From: Pseudomonadota bacterium
GTDB taxonomy: Bacteria > Pseudomonadota > Gammaproteobacteria > Steroidobacterales > Steroidobacteraceae
Direction: 5' to 3'
Assembly (NCBI GenBank): GCA_021815905.1
Contig: JAKAZP010000066.1
Span: forward strand, 1-9,782
DNA: 9,782 nucleotides
In this document: positions 1-7,683 of the stretch, piece after piece
Layout of the letters: every line of letters starts with the position of its first letter
Numbering within the stretch: position 1 is the first letter of the stretch
Notes under the pieces: model-generated
Databases searched by the model: none
The model's input: the letters and a program-made list of their open reading frames with translations, nothing else
What the model was told of the DNA's origin: nothing
Made by a program: the position numbers and the translations under genes

Positions 1-2742
1 GCCGAGAGCGGCTCCTCGACCCGTCTCGATGTCAGGGGCGCGGGCGATCTGAGCGGCACGGGCTCCGCGGCGCGGCTGCTCGGCAACGACCCCCATCTTC
101 ATCTGATCGCCACCCTGACGAGCGCGGCGGTGCAGGTCGAGCGCCTCGACCTCACCGGGCGCGGGCTGGCGGTGTCCGCGGCGGGCACCGCCGAGCGCTC
201 CGGGCCGGGAGCGTCGAGCGCGGTGCGCTCGGTGCATCTCACGGGGTGGGCTTCGCTGCCCGATCTCGCGCTGATCTGCCCGCGGGCCGCCGGCTCGCTC
301 GCGATCCGGGGCACCGTCCGGGGGCCTCTCACGTCCCTGACCGCGCACGTGCGCGCGCAGTCGCGGCTGGCCCTCTACGGCTCGCGTCCCGGGAACGTGC
401 AGGTGGCGCTCGAGGCCCGCGGGCTGCCGTCCGCCGCGAGCGCCGCGCTCAGCGCGAGCGGCATGTTCGACGGCGCCCCGCTGCGGCTCGCCGGATCGCT
501 CACGCGCGCCTCGGCGCGCACCTACCACATCGTCGTCACGCGCGCGGACTGGAAGAGTCTCGCCATCCGCGGCGATCTGACGGCGGGCGCGAATCTCGCC
601 GGTGGCCGCGGCAGCCTCGCGCTCAGCATCGGCCGGCTGGCCGACCTGCAGCCCTTCGTCGGAAGTCCGCTGCGGGGCAGCATCCGCGGCAGCCTCGCGC
701 TCGTTCCGATCGGCGCGCGCACGGGCGCGCGGTTCGAGCTGATCGCACGGAACCTGAAGGCGGCGGGCGTCTCGGGCAATGTCAGACTGTCCGCGTCGGG
801 ACCGCTCGATGCGCTGCGGATCCGGCTGCTGGCGCAATCTCCGGGCTTCCACGGCTCCCCGGCGAGCCTCACGGCGGCCGCGCTTCTCGATGAGCGCTCG
901 CGCGTGCTGTCGCTCGATCGGCTCTCGGCGCGCTACCGCGGGCAGACAGCGCGTCTGCTGCAGCCGTCCGAAGTCATGTTCGCGCGAGGGCTGAGGGTGC
1001 GCGGCCTGCGACTCGGGATGCGCAAAGCGGTGCTCGCGCTCGACGGGGAGCTGTCTCCGGCACTCGATCTCAGCGCATCCCTCCATGGCGTGAGTGCGCC
1101 GCTCGTCGACGCGTTCGTTCCACACCTTCTTTCGCAGGGCGAATTCGACGCGGTCGCGCGCCTGCGCGGCAGCCGAGCGGCGCCGATCGGGCGCGCTTCG
1201 GTCCGGATCACAAGGCTCGAGCTCGGAAACGGTGTGGCCCAGGGACTGCCGGCGGTCGACGCGCGGGGCACGGCGAGCTTCCGGGGCCGCACGGCCGAGG
1301 TGTTCGCCGCGCTCCATGCCGGCCCGGCGTCGCGGATTGAACTGAGCGGACGCGCATCGCTCGGGTCCGCCGGCGCGATCGCCCTCAAACTCGAAGGCAG
1401 GATGGACGCGAGCCTCATGAACTCCGTCCTCGAGGCGCGCGGTGAGCGCGCCGCCGGCACGCTGACGGTCGATGCCACCGTGACCGGCACGGCGCGGGCG
1501 CCGCAGATCGGCGGCACGGTGCGCCTCGCTCACGGGGATCTGCGGGATTATCCCGAAGGCGTTCACCTCGATGACATCAATGCGCGGCTGATCGGGGGCC
1601 GGGGAATTCTCCGGATCGCGAGCCTGACCGCTCGCGCCGGTCCCGGGCGGCTCTCCGCGCGGGGCACGATCGGCGTGCTGCAGCCGCACGTGCCGATCGA
1701 TGTCACGCTCCTCGCGCATCACATCCAGCCGATCACCAGCGACTTGCTGACCGCGAATCTCGACACGCGGATGCGGGTCGCCGGCACGCTGGGCCAGCGT
1801 GTCGAGGTCACCGGCACGGTGCACATCAACCACGCCTCGATCACCATTCCGAACGGCATGCCCTCGAGCGTGCAGACGCTCGATGTGATCCAGCCGGGTC
1901 ACGCGCCTGCGCGCCCGCTGCCGAAGCGGCGGCTCGTGGTCGGGCTCGCCGTCACCCTGGAGGCCCCCGCTGCCATCTTCGTGCACGGCAGGGGCCTCAA
2001 CGCGCAGCTCGGGGGGCGGCTGCGCATGGGGGGCACCACCGCGGAGCCGCAGGCGAGCGGCGGCTTTTCCATGATCCGGGGCACGTTCTCCCTCGCCGGG
2101 ACCTCGCTCAACTTCACGCGCGGCCGCGTGAGCTTCAACGGCGCGGGCCTGAGAGGCAGGATCGACCCGACGCTCGACTTCGTCGCGAAGACCACCGTCA
2201 CCACGACCGTTCCGACCACCGTGACGCTCCGTGTCACGGGGTTCGCCGATTCCCCGAAGCTGGAGCTTTCGAGCCATCCGTCCTTGCCGCAGGACGATCT
2301 GCTGGCGCTCCTGCTCTTCGGCAAGCCCGCCTCGAAGCTCAACGCCCTGCAGGTCGCCGAAATCGGCGGCGGACTCGCCAGCCTCGCCGGCGTCGGGGGC
2401 GGCGGCGGCCATGGCTGGAATCCGCTCACCTGGATCAAGAACGGGCTGGGACTCAACTCCCTGTCGGTCGGCGCCGCCACCCCGCCCGGCGGAGCCGCGG
2501 CCGGCGGCGGCACGCAGGCGGCCGGGGCGAGCATCACGGCCGGAAAGTACGTTTCCAACAGGGTGTATCTCGCCGCGACTCAGAGCACGACCGGGGAGAG
2601 TCAGGTCCAGGTCGACGTCGACCTGAGCCGGCACTTGAAGCTGCAGACGCGACTCGGCAACGGCACCGCGACGGCCCAGGGGGTCACCCCGCAGAACGAC
2701 CCCGGCAGCAGCATCGGCCTCATCTACGAGATTGCTTATTGA
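1..2742 (+). CDS. tamB: TamB-family translocation/assembly module protein, C-terminal part (5' end outside window)
   Basis: The frame is open from the first base to the TGA at 2740-2742, giving 913 visible residues; the start codon lies upstream, so an internal GTG such as the one at 130 is not the real start. The protein is a long run of short beta-strand-like repeats (G-x-L/x-G-x patterns), as in AsmA-like/TamB proteins, which form a hydrophobic groove bridging the inner and outer membranes and act in lipid transport and outer-membrane protein assembly, classically with TamA. The C-terminal DUF490/TamB domain is recognisable: the GRGLNAQLGGRLR and RGTFSLAGTSLNFTRGRVSF segments (residues about 657-717), LPQDDLLALLLFGK (762-775), AGKYVSNRVYL (847-857) and a terminal strand ending in an aromatic residue. 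A Gly/Ala-rich stretch (about 797-845) interrupts the end of the domain. No tamA is in view; it may lie upstream. The family is confident; the exact TamA partnership is inferred. Confidence 0.93.
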   Translation, partial: AESGSSTRLDVRGAGDLSGTGSAARLLGNDPHLHLIATLTSAAVQVERLDLTGRGLAVSAAGTAERSGPGASSAVRSVHLTGWASLPDLALICPRAAGSLAIRGTVRGPLTSLTAHVRAQSRLALYGSRPGNVQVALEARGLPSAASAALSASGMFDGAPLRLAGSLTRASARTYHIVVTRADWKSLAIRGDLTAGANLAGGRGSLALSIGRLADLQPFVGSPLRGSIRGSLALVPIGARTGARFELIARNLKAAGVSGNVRLSASGPLDALRIRLLAQSPGFHGSPASLTAAALLDERSRVLSLDRLSARYRGQTARLLQPSEVMFARGLRVRGLRLGMRKAVLALDGELSPALDLSASLHGVSAPLVDAFVPHLLSQGEFDAVARLRGSRAAPIGRASVRITRLELGNGVAQGLPAVDARGTASFRGRTAEVFAALHAGPASRIELSGRASLGSAGAIALKLEGRMDASLMNSVLEARGERAAGTLTVDATVTGTARAPQIGGTVRLAHGDLRDYPEGVHLDDINARLIGGRGILRIASLTARAGPGRLSARGTIGVLQPHVPIDVTLLAHHIQPITSDLLTANLDTRMRVAGTLGQRVEVTGTVHINHASITIPNGMPSSVQTLDVIQPGHAPARPLPKRRLVVGLAVTLEAPAAIFVHGRGLNAQLGGRLRMGGTTAEPQASGGFSMIRGTFSLAGTSLNFTRGRVSFNGAGLRGRIDPTLDFVAKTTVTTTVPTTVTLRVTGFADSPKLELSSHPSLPQDDLLALLLFGKPASKLNALQVAEIGGGLASLAGVGGGGGHGWNPLTWIKNGLGLNSLSVGAATPPGGAAAGGGTQAAGASITAGKYVSNRVYLAATQSTTGESQVQVDVDLSRHLKLQTRLGNGTATAQGVTPQNDPGSSIGLIYEIAY

Positions 2743-2837
2743 CCGCCCCGGAGACGGGCTCCCGTCCGCCCGCTCGTCGCGCCGGGACTCGCCCCTGTGC
2801 CTGCGGCGGGTGCTCTGCGCTCGAAGCGCGGGCAGGC
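2743..2837. other. Convergent intergenic gap tamB/mutS with weak hairpins
   Basis: These 95 bases separate the 3' ends of two convergent genes, where a bidirectional terminator would be expected. Two small GC-rich hairpins are visible: GACGG-GCTC-CCGTC at 2753-2766, and a longer imperfect one at 2811-2834 centred on GCGCT-CGA-AGCGC, with wobble pairs and one bulge extending the stem. Neither is followed by a T-run on either strand, so a classical intrinsic terminator is not supported. Termination may be factor-dependent, or the two transcripts may overlap. Confidence 0.3.
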
Positions 2838-5426
2838 CTACTCCAACAGGCGCCGCAGCCGATAGAGCGCCTCGTGCGCCGCTTTCGGGGACAGCTCATC
2901 CGGATCGAGCGCCGCGAGCGCCGCGCGCAGCGGATCCTCGGCGGGACTCGACTCGGGTCGCGGAGCAAACAGCGGCAGCTCGGCCTGCGGCTGCTCGCTC
3001 GCCTTGCGGCCCGCTTCCTGACGGTCGCGGCGCGACTCGAGCATCTCGAGATAGCGGCGTGCCTGGGCGATCACTTCCCGCGGTACGCCCGCGAGCTGCG
3101 CCACCTGCAGTCCGTAGCTGCGGCTCGCGGGACCTTCTCTCACGGCGTGCAGGAACACGATGCCGTCGGCGTGCTCGGTGGCATCGAGGTGCACGTTGGC
3201 GCAGCCCGCGACTTCCGCCGCGAGTCCGGTGAGCTCGAAGTAATGCGTGGCGAACAGGGTGAAGGACTTGAGCCTCGTGGCGATGTGGCGGGCAATCGCC
3301 CAGGCGAGGGACAGTCCGTCGAAGGTGCTGGTGCCGCGGCCGATCTCGTCCATCAGAATGAGGCTGCGCGGCGTCGCGTTGTGCAGGATGCTGGCGGCTT
3401 CGGTCATCTCCACCATGAAGGTGGAGCGCCCGCCGGCCAGGTCGTCGGCGGCGCCGATGCGGGTGAAGATGCGATCCATCGGGCCGATGAGCGCCCGCTG
3501 CGCCGGCACGAAGCTCCCGAGGTGCGCCAGGATGACGATGAGCGCCGCCTGGCGCATGTACGTCGACTTGCCTCCCATGTTGGGCCCGGTCACGATGAGC
3601 ATGCGCCGGGAGGCGTCGAGCTCGAGATCGTTCGGCACGAAGGGCGTCTTCGCTGCGCGCTCGACCACCGGATGACGGCCACCCACGATCTCGAGCCGCG
3701 GCGCATCCCCGAGCCGCGGCTCGCTCCACTCGAGCGCGCAGGCGCGCTCGGCGAGCGCACCGAGGGCGTCGGTCTCGGCGAGAGCCGCCGCGGTCGTCTG
3801 CATGACGCCGAACGGGTCGATGAGCTGCGTCAGAATCTCCTCGTAGAGATCCTTCTCGCGCGCCAGCGCCCGCTCCCGGGCGCCGAGCACCTTGTCCTCG
3901 AAGCTCTTCAGCTCCGCCGTGATGAAGCGCTCGGCGGACTTCACGGTCTGGCGGCGGATGTAGTCCTTCGGCGCGCGCTCGGCATCCCTGCGCGCGATTT
4001 CGATGAAGAATCCCTGCACGCGGTTGTACCCGAGCCGCAGGCCCGCGATGCCCGTGCGCTCGCGCTCGCGCCGCTCGAGATCGAGCAGAAACTCGTCGGT
4101 GTGCGTGGCGATCCGGCGCAGCTCGTCGAGCTCGGCGTCGAAGCCGGCGGCGATGACGTCTCCGTCGCGCACGAACGCCGGCGGCTCGGCGGAAATCGCG
4201 CGGCCGAGAAGCTCGGCGACGTCGGTGTGAGCGCCGATGCGCGCGGCGACCTCAGCGAGGAGCGGGGAGTCGATCCCGCCCAGCACCGCGCGCAGCGCGG
4301 GGACCGCGGCGAGCGATGAGCGCAGCTGGCCGAGATCGCGCGGGCGCGCCGAGCGCAGTGCGACGCGGGCGAGGATGCGCTCGATGTCGCCGATGCCTCG
4401 CAGGTGCTCGCGCACGCCTTCGAACCCGCGCGCATCGACGAGCGCGCCGAGCGCGTGGTAGCGGGCGCGCAGGGTATCGTGATCGGTCAGCGGCCGGTTG
4501 AGCCGGCGGCGCAGCTCGCGCGAGCCCATGGCCGTGACGCATTGATCGAGCAGGGCGAACAGCGTCGCATCCTCGCGCCCGCTCAGGCTCGCATCGAGCT
4601 CGAGATTGCGCCGGGTCGCCGCATCGAGGATGAGCGCATCGCCGCGCTCCTCGACGGCGAGTCCGCGGATGTGCGGCAAGGCGGATTTCTGCGTGTCGCG
4701 GACGTACTGCAGCAGGGCGCCGGCGGCGGCGATCGCGAGCGGCAGCTCATCCACGCCGAAGCCCTTCAAGTCGAGCGTCCCGAGCTGATCGGTGAGCAGC
4801 CTCGAGGCGCTCGAGAGCTCGAAGTCCCACGGCGGCCGCTGCCTGAGCGCCGTGCCGCCGCGCTCGAACGCGCCGCTCTCGGCATTCTCCGGGATGAGCA
4901 GCTCGGCGGGCTTGATGCGCTCGAGCTCGGCGGCGAGCGCGCCGCCGCCCTCGGCCTCGAGCACCGTGAATCGGCCCGCGGCGAGATCGAGCCACGCGAG
5001 TCCGAAGCGCGCGCCTTCGGCAATGGCCGAGGCGAGCAGGGTCTCGCGCCGCTCATCGAGCAGGGCGGCGTCGGTGACCGTGCCGGGGGTGACGATGCGC
5101 ACCACCTCGCGCTCGACCGGGCCCTTGGATTTCGCCGGATCACCGAGCTGCTCGCAGATCGCGACGCTCTCGCCCTTGCGCACCAGCCGCGCGAGATAAC
5201 CTTCCACGCTGTGCACCGGCACACCCGCCATGGGGATCGGCTGCCCGGCGGACTGCCCGCGCGACGTCAGGGTGATGTCGAGCAGCGCCGCCGCGCGGCG
5301 CGCGTCCTCGTAGAACAGCTCGTAGAAGTCCCCCATTCGATAGAAGAGCAGCGCGTCCGGGTGGCGGCTCTTGATCCGCAGGTACTGCTGCATCACGGGG
5401 GTGTGGGAATTCGCTTGGTCGTTCAA
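2838..5426 (-). CDS. mutS: DNA mismatch repair protein MutS
   Basis: Complete MutS of 862 residues (E. coli MutS is 853). It binds mismatched DNA and, through ATP-dependent conformational change, recruits MutL to start strand-directed repair. Visible landmarks: the mismatch-reading Phe-x-Glu in GDFYELF (F34, E36); connector, lever and clamp domains in the middle; [13 protein letters not shown] (about 465-477); Walker [10 protein letters not shown] (614-622, K620); the [11 protein letters not shown] signature (668-678); Walker [17 protein letters not shown] with D693/E694; and the ATHYFELT switch (726-733, H728). Near the C-terminus QAELPLF (814-820) fits the beta-clamp binding pattern, followed by the helical tetramerisation segment with DPDELSP (841-847). 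The start is set by homology: TTG at 5426 gives [15 protein letters not shown], matching the family N-terminus a few residues before HTP. No good Shine-Dalgarno precedes it. The frame stays open upstream to an ATG at 5600, but that extension looks non-coding. All catalytic residues are intact, so it should be functional. Confidence 0.97.
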   Translation of the reverse strand: MNDQANSHTPVMQQYLRIKSRHPDALLFYRMGDFYELFYEDARRAAALLDITLTSRGQSAGQPIPMAGVPVHSVEGYLARLVRKGESVAICEQLGDPAKSKGPVEREVVRIVTPGTVTDAALLDERRETLLASAIAEGARFGLAWLDLAAGRFTVLEAEGGGALAAELERIKPAELLIPENAESGAFERGGTALRQRPPWDFELSSASRLLTDQLGTLDLKGFGVDELPLAIAAAGALLQYVRDTQKSALPHIRGLAVEERGDALILDAATRRNLELDASLSGREDATLFALLDQCVTAMGSRELRRRLNRPLTDHDTLRARYHALGALVDARGFEGVREHLRGIGDIERILARVALRSARPRDLGQLRSSLAAVPALRAVLGGIDSPLLAEVAARIGAHTDVAELLGRAISAEPPAFVRDGDVIAAGFDAELDELRRIATHTDEFLLDLERRERERTGIAGLRLGYNRVQGFFIEIARRDAERAPKDYIRRQTVKSAERFITAELKSFEDKVLGARERALAREKDLYEEILTQLIDPFGVMQTTAAALAETDALGALAERACALEWSEPRLGDAPRLEIVGGRHPVVERAAKTPFVPNDLELDASRRMLIVTGPNMGGKSTYMRQAALIVILAHLGSFVPAQRALIGPMDRIFTRIGAADDLAGGRSTFMVEMTEAASILHNATPRSLILMDEIGRGTSTFDGLSLAWAIARHIATRLKSFTLFATHYFELTGLAAEVAGCANVHLDATEHADGIVFLHAVREGPASRSYGLQVAQLAGVPREVIAQARRYLEMLESRRDRQEAGRKASEQPQAELPLFAPRPESSPAEDPLRAALAALDPDELSPKAAHEALYRLRRLLE

Positions 5427-5455
5427 TGACTTGATTTGCCGTGGCTCTCGGACCC

Positions 5456-5484
5456 AGTATGGCGGCGGATCCGATCGAAGTCGA
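5456..5484 (-). promoter_or_regulatory. Weak candidate sigma70-type promoter for mutS
   Basis: On the minus strand TCGACT (5484-5479; 4 of 6 to TTGACA) and CATACT (5461-5456; 4 of 6 to TATAAT) are separated by 17 bases. Transcription would begin near 5449, giving a leader of roughly 20-25 nt before the TTG start of mutS. Position and spacing fit, but each box has two mismatches, so a chance match is quite possible. Confidence 0.2.
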
Positions 5485-5584
5485 ATGGCTCGGGCGTTGG
5501 AGCACGCTCGCCCGCAGAGCTGCCGGTGGCGCGCTGTCGGGCTTCCCGCTTCCTCAATTGCAGGCGTCAAATCGTCCCGGCTTG

Positions 5585-5626
5585 GAGGAACCCGGTACAC
5601 CCGGTGCGTCCGGCGCGAGGTTCCTC
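5585..5626 (-). repeat. Perfect 8-bp inverted repeat (hairpin) downstream of the membrane protein gene
   Basis: GAGGAACC (5585-5592) and GGTTCCTC (5619-5626) are exact reverse complements separated by 26 bases; the spacer can form a smaller CCGG/CCGG stem. In the minus-strand transcript the hairpin begins about 85 nt after the stop codon of the membrane protein gene and lies upstream of mutS. No T-run follows on the minus strand, so it is not a canonical intrinsic terminator. It could be a 3'-end stabiliser, part of a factor-dependent terminator, or a protein-binding palindrome. Confidence 0.45.
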
Positions 5627-5711
5627 GAGCGCCAACACGAAACCAGCGACAGGATGACGGGCGCGTGACCTGCGGCCGTCTGCTGCGGGATAAGGGGGCG
5701 CGCGCTTCTCC

Positions 5712-7457
5712 TCAGAGCGCGCCGGCGATCATCGCCGCGGCGCGCGTGCGCGCGGCACTCTCGTCGATGCGGCCCGCGGCAATGTCCGCGAGCAGGCGGG
5801 CCTGCTCCCGGTAGCGCAGGATGTAGAGTGCGGTCCCGAGGCTGCGGGCGACCTCGAACAGGGTGGCACGCACGTCGGGCGCGAATTGCTCCCCGTTCCG
5901 CGGCATGCAGATGACGGCGCCGGTGAGCAGCTCGGCGGTAGTCATCGGGAAGGCGAGGCTTTCGGTGGCCAGGGCGCTTCCCATCTGGTGCAGGTCGACT
6001 TCCTGGCGCCGGGCCCGGAGCGCGATGAAGGCGGCATCGTCCGCGTCGACCGTCTCCGGCCAGGGTCTGCCGCGCGAGACCCGCAGCGCATACCCGTCCT
6101 GGGCGCGCTCGTAGATCGCGACTGCATCGCAATGGCGGATCAGCTTCTCGACGGCGATCTCGAGCAGGCGGCTTTCCTGCTCGATGTAGCCGCATTCGAC
6201 GGCGAAGTTACGGAGTGAGGCGATGGCGAGACGCTGCTTGCGGAAGAGCGCCCGCTCGAGTCCGTGCTCCAGGCGCTTGTGCAGCGGACTCAGCGCGACG
6301 GCGAGCAGGAGCGCGGCGATCGCCTGCAGCGCCCAGCTCAGCTTGTCACCGATGGCGAGCTGGTGCAGGCCAAGCTCGAGGACCGAGAAGATTCCGAAGA
6401 GCAGCGCCGTGATCCCGGTGTACAGCAGCGCCCGGTTGACGATGAACGACACGTCCACCAGGCGATTGCGCAGCGCCGCGTACAGGTACCCGATGAGCGG
6501 CAGCCATTGAGCGTAGCGCACGACCTCGGCGAGGTAAGGATGGCGCCGCGCTGGAATGGCGACGATACAGACGATGATCGCGAGAAAGCTTGCGGTGCTC
6601 CAGAGGACCCACCGGATCCTCAGCTGGCTCTCGTGATCCGCGCGCCGGTATCCGGCGAGCAGCACCAGCAGCGCGAGCAACACCAGCATCCCCGCCATCA
6701 CCGTCGTCAGCTGGTTGAGGACCGGGGACATGGTCAGGCCGCTGACGATGAAACCGATGGCCGTGGTGGCGGCGATGACGGATGCGACCACCATCAGAAC
6801 CGCGACCGTGAGGCGCGCCGCCCGACGAGCGCGCGGCGACAGTCCGGTGTCCGCCATCGCCTCGGCCATCAGGTACAGGGCCGGAAGCGACACGAGGTAC
6901 TGGCCCACCACGACGAAAACCTGGAAGGAAGCCGCCACCAGGGGTGGCATCACGGCATTCAGCAGTCCGGAGGCCAGCACCGCAAACATCGAGAAGGCGC
7001 ACAGCGCCCGGCTCGCCCGGCCGCGGCCTCGCCACAGGGTGAGGAAGGCCAGTGTCGCGAGCAACGGCACGGCGAACAGAGAATCCAACCAGCGGCCGAA
7101 TTGCTCGAATCCCGAAACCGAAATAGGGTCGGTCGTGACCGAGGCGTTCACGACGCGTCCCTCGCGGCGCACCGCCACGACGAAGCGGGTTCCGGCAGTC
7201 AGGCGCAGATCGAACAAGACGGCTCCCCGCGCCGCCGCAGTCATGGCCTGGGGGGCGAGCACATCGCCCTCGCGCAGAGGCGAGGGAAGGGGGAGATCAC
7301 TCCGTGCGTGGACGACGAAACGGCCGCCCGCGCCCTCTATCGCTTTGAACGGAATCCGGGAAGCCGTCCACAGACCCGTGGTGCGCAGCTCAACGATCGC
7401 GACGCAGGCGATCGCGACCACGGTGAGCAGGACTCGGATGGCCAATGCGCGGCTCAA
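5712..7457 (-). CDS. Polytopic membrane protein with periplasmic PDZ-like region and C-terminal GAF-like domain (putative sensor without output domain)
   Basis: 581 residues from a TTG start. One N-terminal membrane segment (about 3-24) is followed by a periplasmic region of about 100 residues (25-125) containing LREGDVL and a Gly/Arg-rich strand pattern reminiscent of a PDZ domain. About nine further hydrophobic segments follow (roughly 126-142, 151-171, 175-199, 215-239, 251-269, 282-302, 313-330, 344-365, 373-391). RNRLVDVSFIVNRALLYTG (about 330-348) resembles the stretch before the last membrane helices in ComP-like sensor histidine kinases. The cytoplasmic part (about 410-555) looks like a GAF domain. 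No kinase H-box/ATPase, GGDEF, EAL or DNA-binding domain follows; the chain ends in a short Ala/Arg-rich helix. The TTG at 7457 is preferred because AAGGGGGT sits just before it and it starts directly at the first membrane helix; a GTG at 7586 would add 43 unconserved-looking residues. Signal sensing is inferred from architecture only; ligand and partner are unknown. Confidence 0.8.
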   Translation of the reverse strand: MSRALAIRVLLTVVAIACVAIVELRTTGLWTASRIPFKAIEGAGGRFVVHARSDLPLPSPLREGDVLAPQAMTAAARGAVLFDLRLTAGTRFVVAVRREGRVVNASVTTDPISVSGFEQFGRWLDSLFAVPLLATLAFLTLWRGRGRASRALCAFSMFAVLASGLLNAVMPPLVAASFQVFVVVGQYLVSLPALYLMAEAMADTGLSPRARRAARLTVAVLMVVASVIAATTAIGFIVSGLTMSPVLNQLTTVMAGMLVLLALLVLLAGYRRADHESQLRIRWVLWSTASFLAIIVCIVAIPARRHPYLAEVVRYAQWLPLIGYLYAALRNRLVDVSFIVNRALLYTGITALLFGIFSVLELGLHQLAIGDKLSWALQAIAALLLAVALSPLHKRLEHGLERALFRKQRLAIASLRNFAVECGYIEQESRLLEIAVEKLIRHCDAVAIYERAQDGYALRVSRGRPWPETVDADDAAFIALRARRQEVDLHQMGSALATESLAFPMTTAELLTGAVICMPRNGEQFAPDVRATLFEVARSLGTALYILRYREQARLLADIAAGRIDESAARTRAAAMIAGAL

Positions 7458-7460
7458 GAG

Positions 7461-7468
7461 ACCCCCTT
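7461..7468 (-). promoter_or_regulatory. Strong Shine-Dalgarno deciding the TTG start of the membrane protein gene
   Basis: The minus strand reads AAGGGGGT, 7 of 8 matches to AAGGAGGT, followed by CTC and the TTG start at 7457. Spacing is slightly short but workable. No comparable site precedes the upstream in-frame GTG codons at 7586 or 7523, so this site decides the start call. Confidence 0.6.
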
Positions 7469-7475
7469 TCGTGAT

Positions 7476-7509
7476 GTCCGCGACCGGTCGAGCCGGCGGT
7501 CCCGCGGAC
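7476..7509 (-). repeat. GC-rich leader hairpin just upstream of the membrane protein ribosome binding site
   Basis: GTCCGCG (7476-7482) and CGCGGAC (7503-7509) form a perfect 7-bp stem. Inside it ACCG/CGGT adds four pairs after a two-base bulge. The fold ends 7 bases before the Shine-Dalgarno of the downstream gene. The plus-strand decamer CGACCGGTCG (7481-7490), itself a perfect palindrome, overlaps it. It could be a leader RNA structure or an operator; in DNA this GC-rich, chance stems are common. Confidence 0.35.
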
Positions 7510-7683
7510 CACGGGCCGGACACCGGGGTGGCGTTGGTCGCAAGTCTACCCGCTTCAAGAGAGCCGTGCGTACGGCGGCTCGACACGGCGCTTCACCCGC
7601 GGCGGGAATGCAGGCGCGTCCCCGCCTCGTGCGCTGCTCGATTCGTTCGCGGATCTCGCGCCTGCGCCCGCGCGACGCACCGC

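Larger units (their letters stand above)
5427..5711. other. Intergenic region: mutS 5' region and 3' flank of the membrane protein gene
   Basis: 285 bases between two same-strand genes, slightly less GC-rich near 5421-5460 and 5551-5575. It holds a perfect 8-bp inverted repeat (5585-5626), a weak promoter-like pair for mutS (5456-5484), and an isolated TTGACG (minus strand, 5570-5565) that matches a -35 box well but has no -10 partner at the right distance. A plus-strand open frame from GTG 5441 or ATG 5459 to TGA 5668 (75 or 69 residues) has no clear ribosome binding site and less GC-biased third positions than the neighbouring genes. It is not called as a gene. Confidence 0.5.
7458..7683. 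other. Intergenic/leader region upstream of the membrane protein gene
   Basis: 226 bases between two minus-strand genes. Apart from the Shine-Dalgarno and the hairpin I find no convincing promoter (no -35/-10 pair better than chance), no T-rich terminator and no credible small gene. The gap is long for a tight operon, so the membrane protein gene may have its own promoter here, but read-through from the protease/TPR genes cannot be excluded. Confidence 0.4.

Noticed and set aside
2608..2625. Perfect 18-bp palindrome CAGGTCGACGTCGACCTG inside tamB
   Set aside because: It encodes Gln-Val-Asp-Val-Asp-Leu with the preferred GTC/GAC codons, which makes the palindrome automatically; no need for a binding site.
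2739..4319. Long plus-strand open frame antisense to mutS
   Set aside because: It lies fully opposite the highly conserved mutS sequence, its translation is low-complexity and Arg/Glu/Gly-rich, and high-GC DNA routinely leaves such antisense frames open.
4404..5429. Second long plus-strand frame antisense to the 5' half of mutS
   Set aside because: Same reason: a mirror of MutS codons with biased composition, no ribosome binding site and no recognisable domain.
5565..5570. TTGACG -35-like box on the minus strand upstream of mutS
   Set aside because: No acceptable -10 element lies 16-18 bases downstream, so it cannot be called a promoter by itself.
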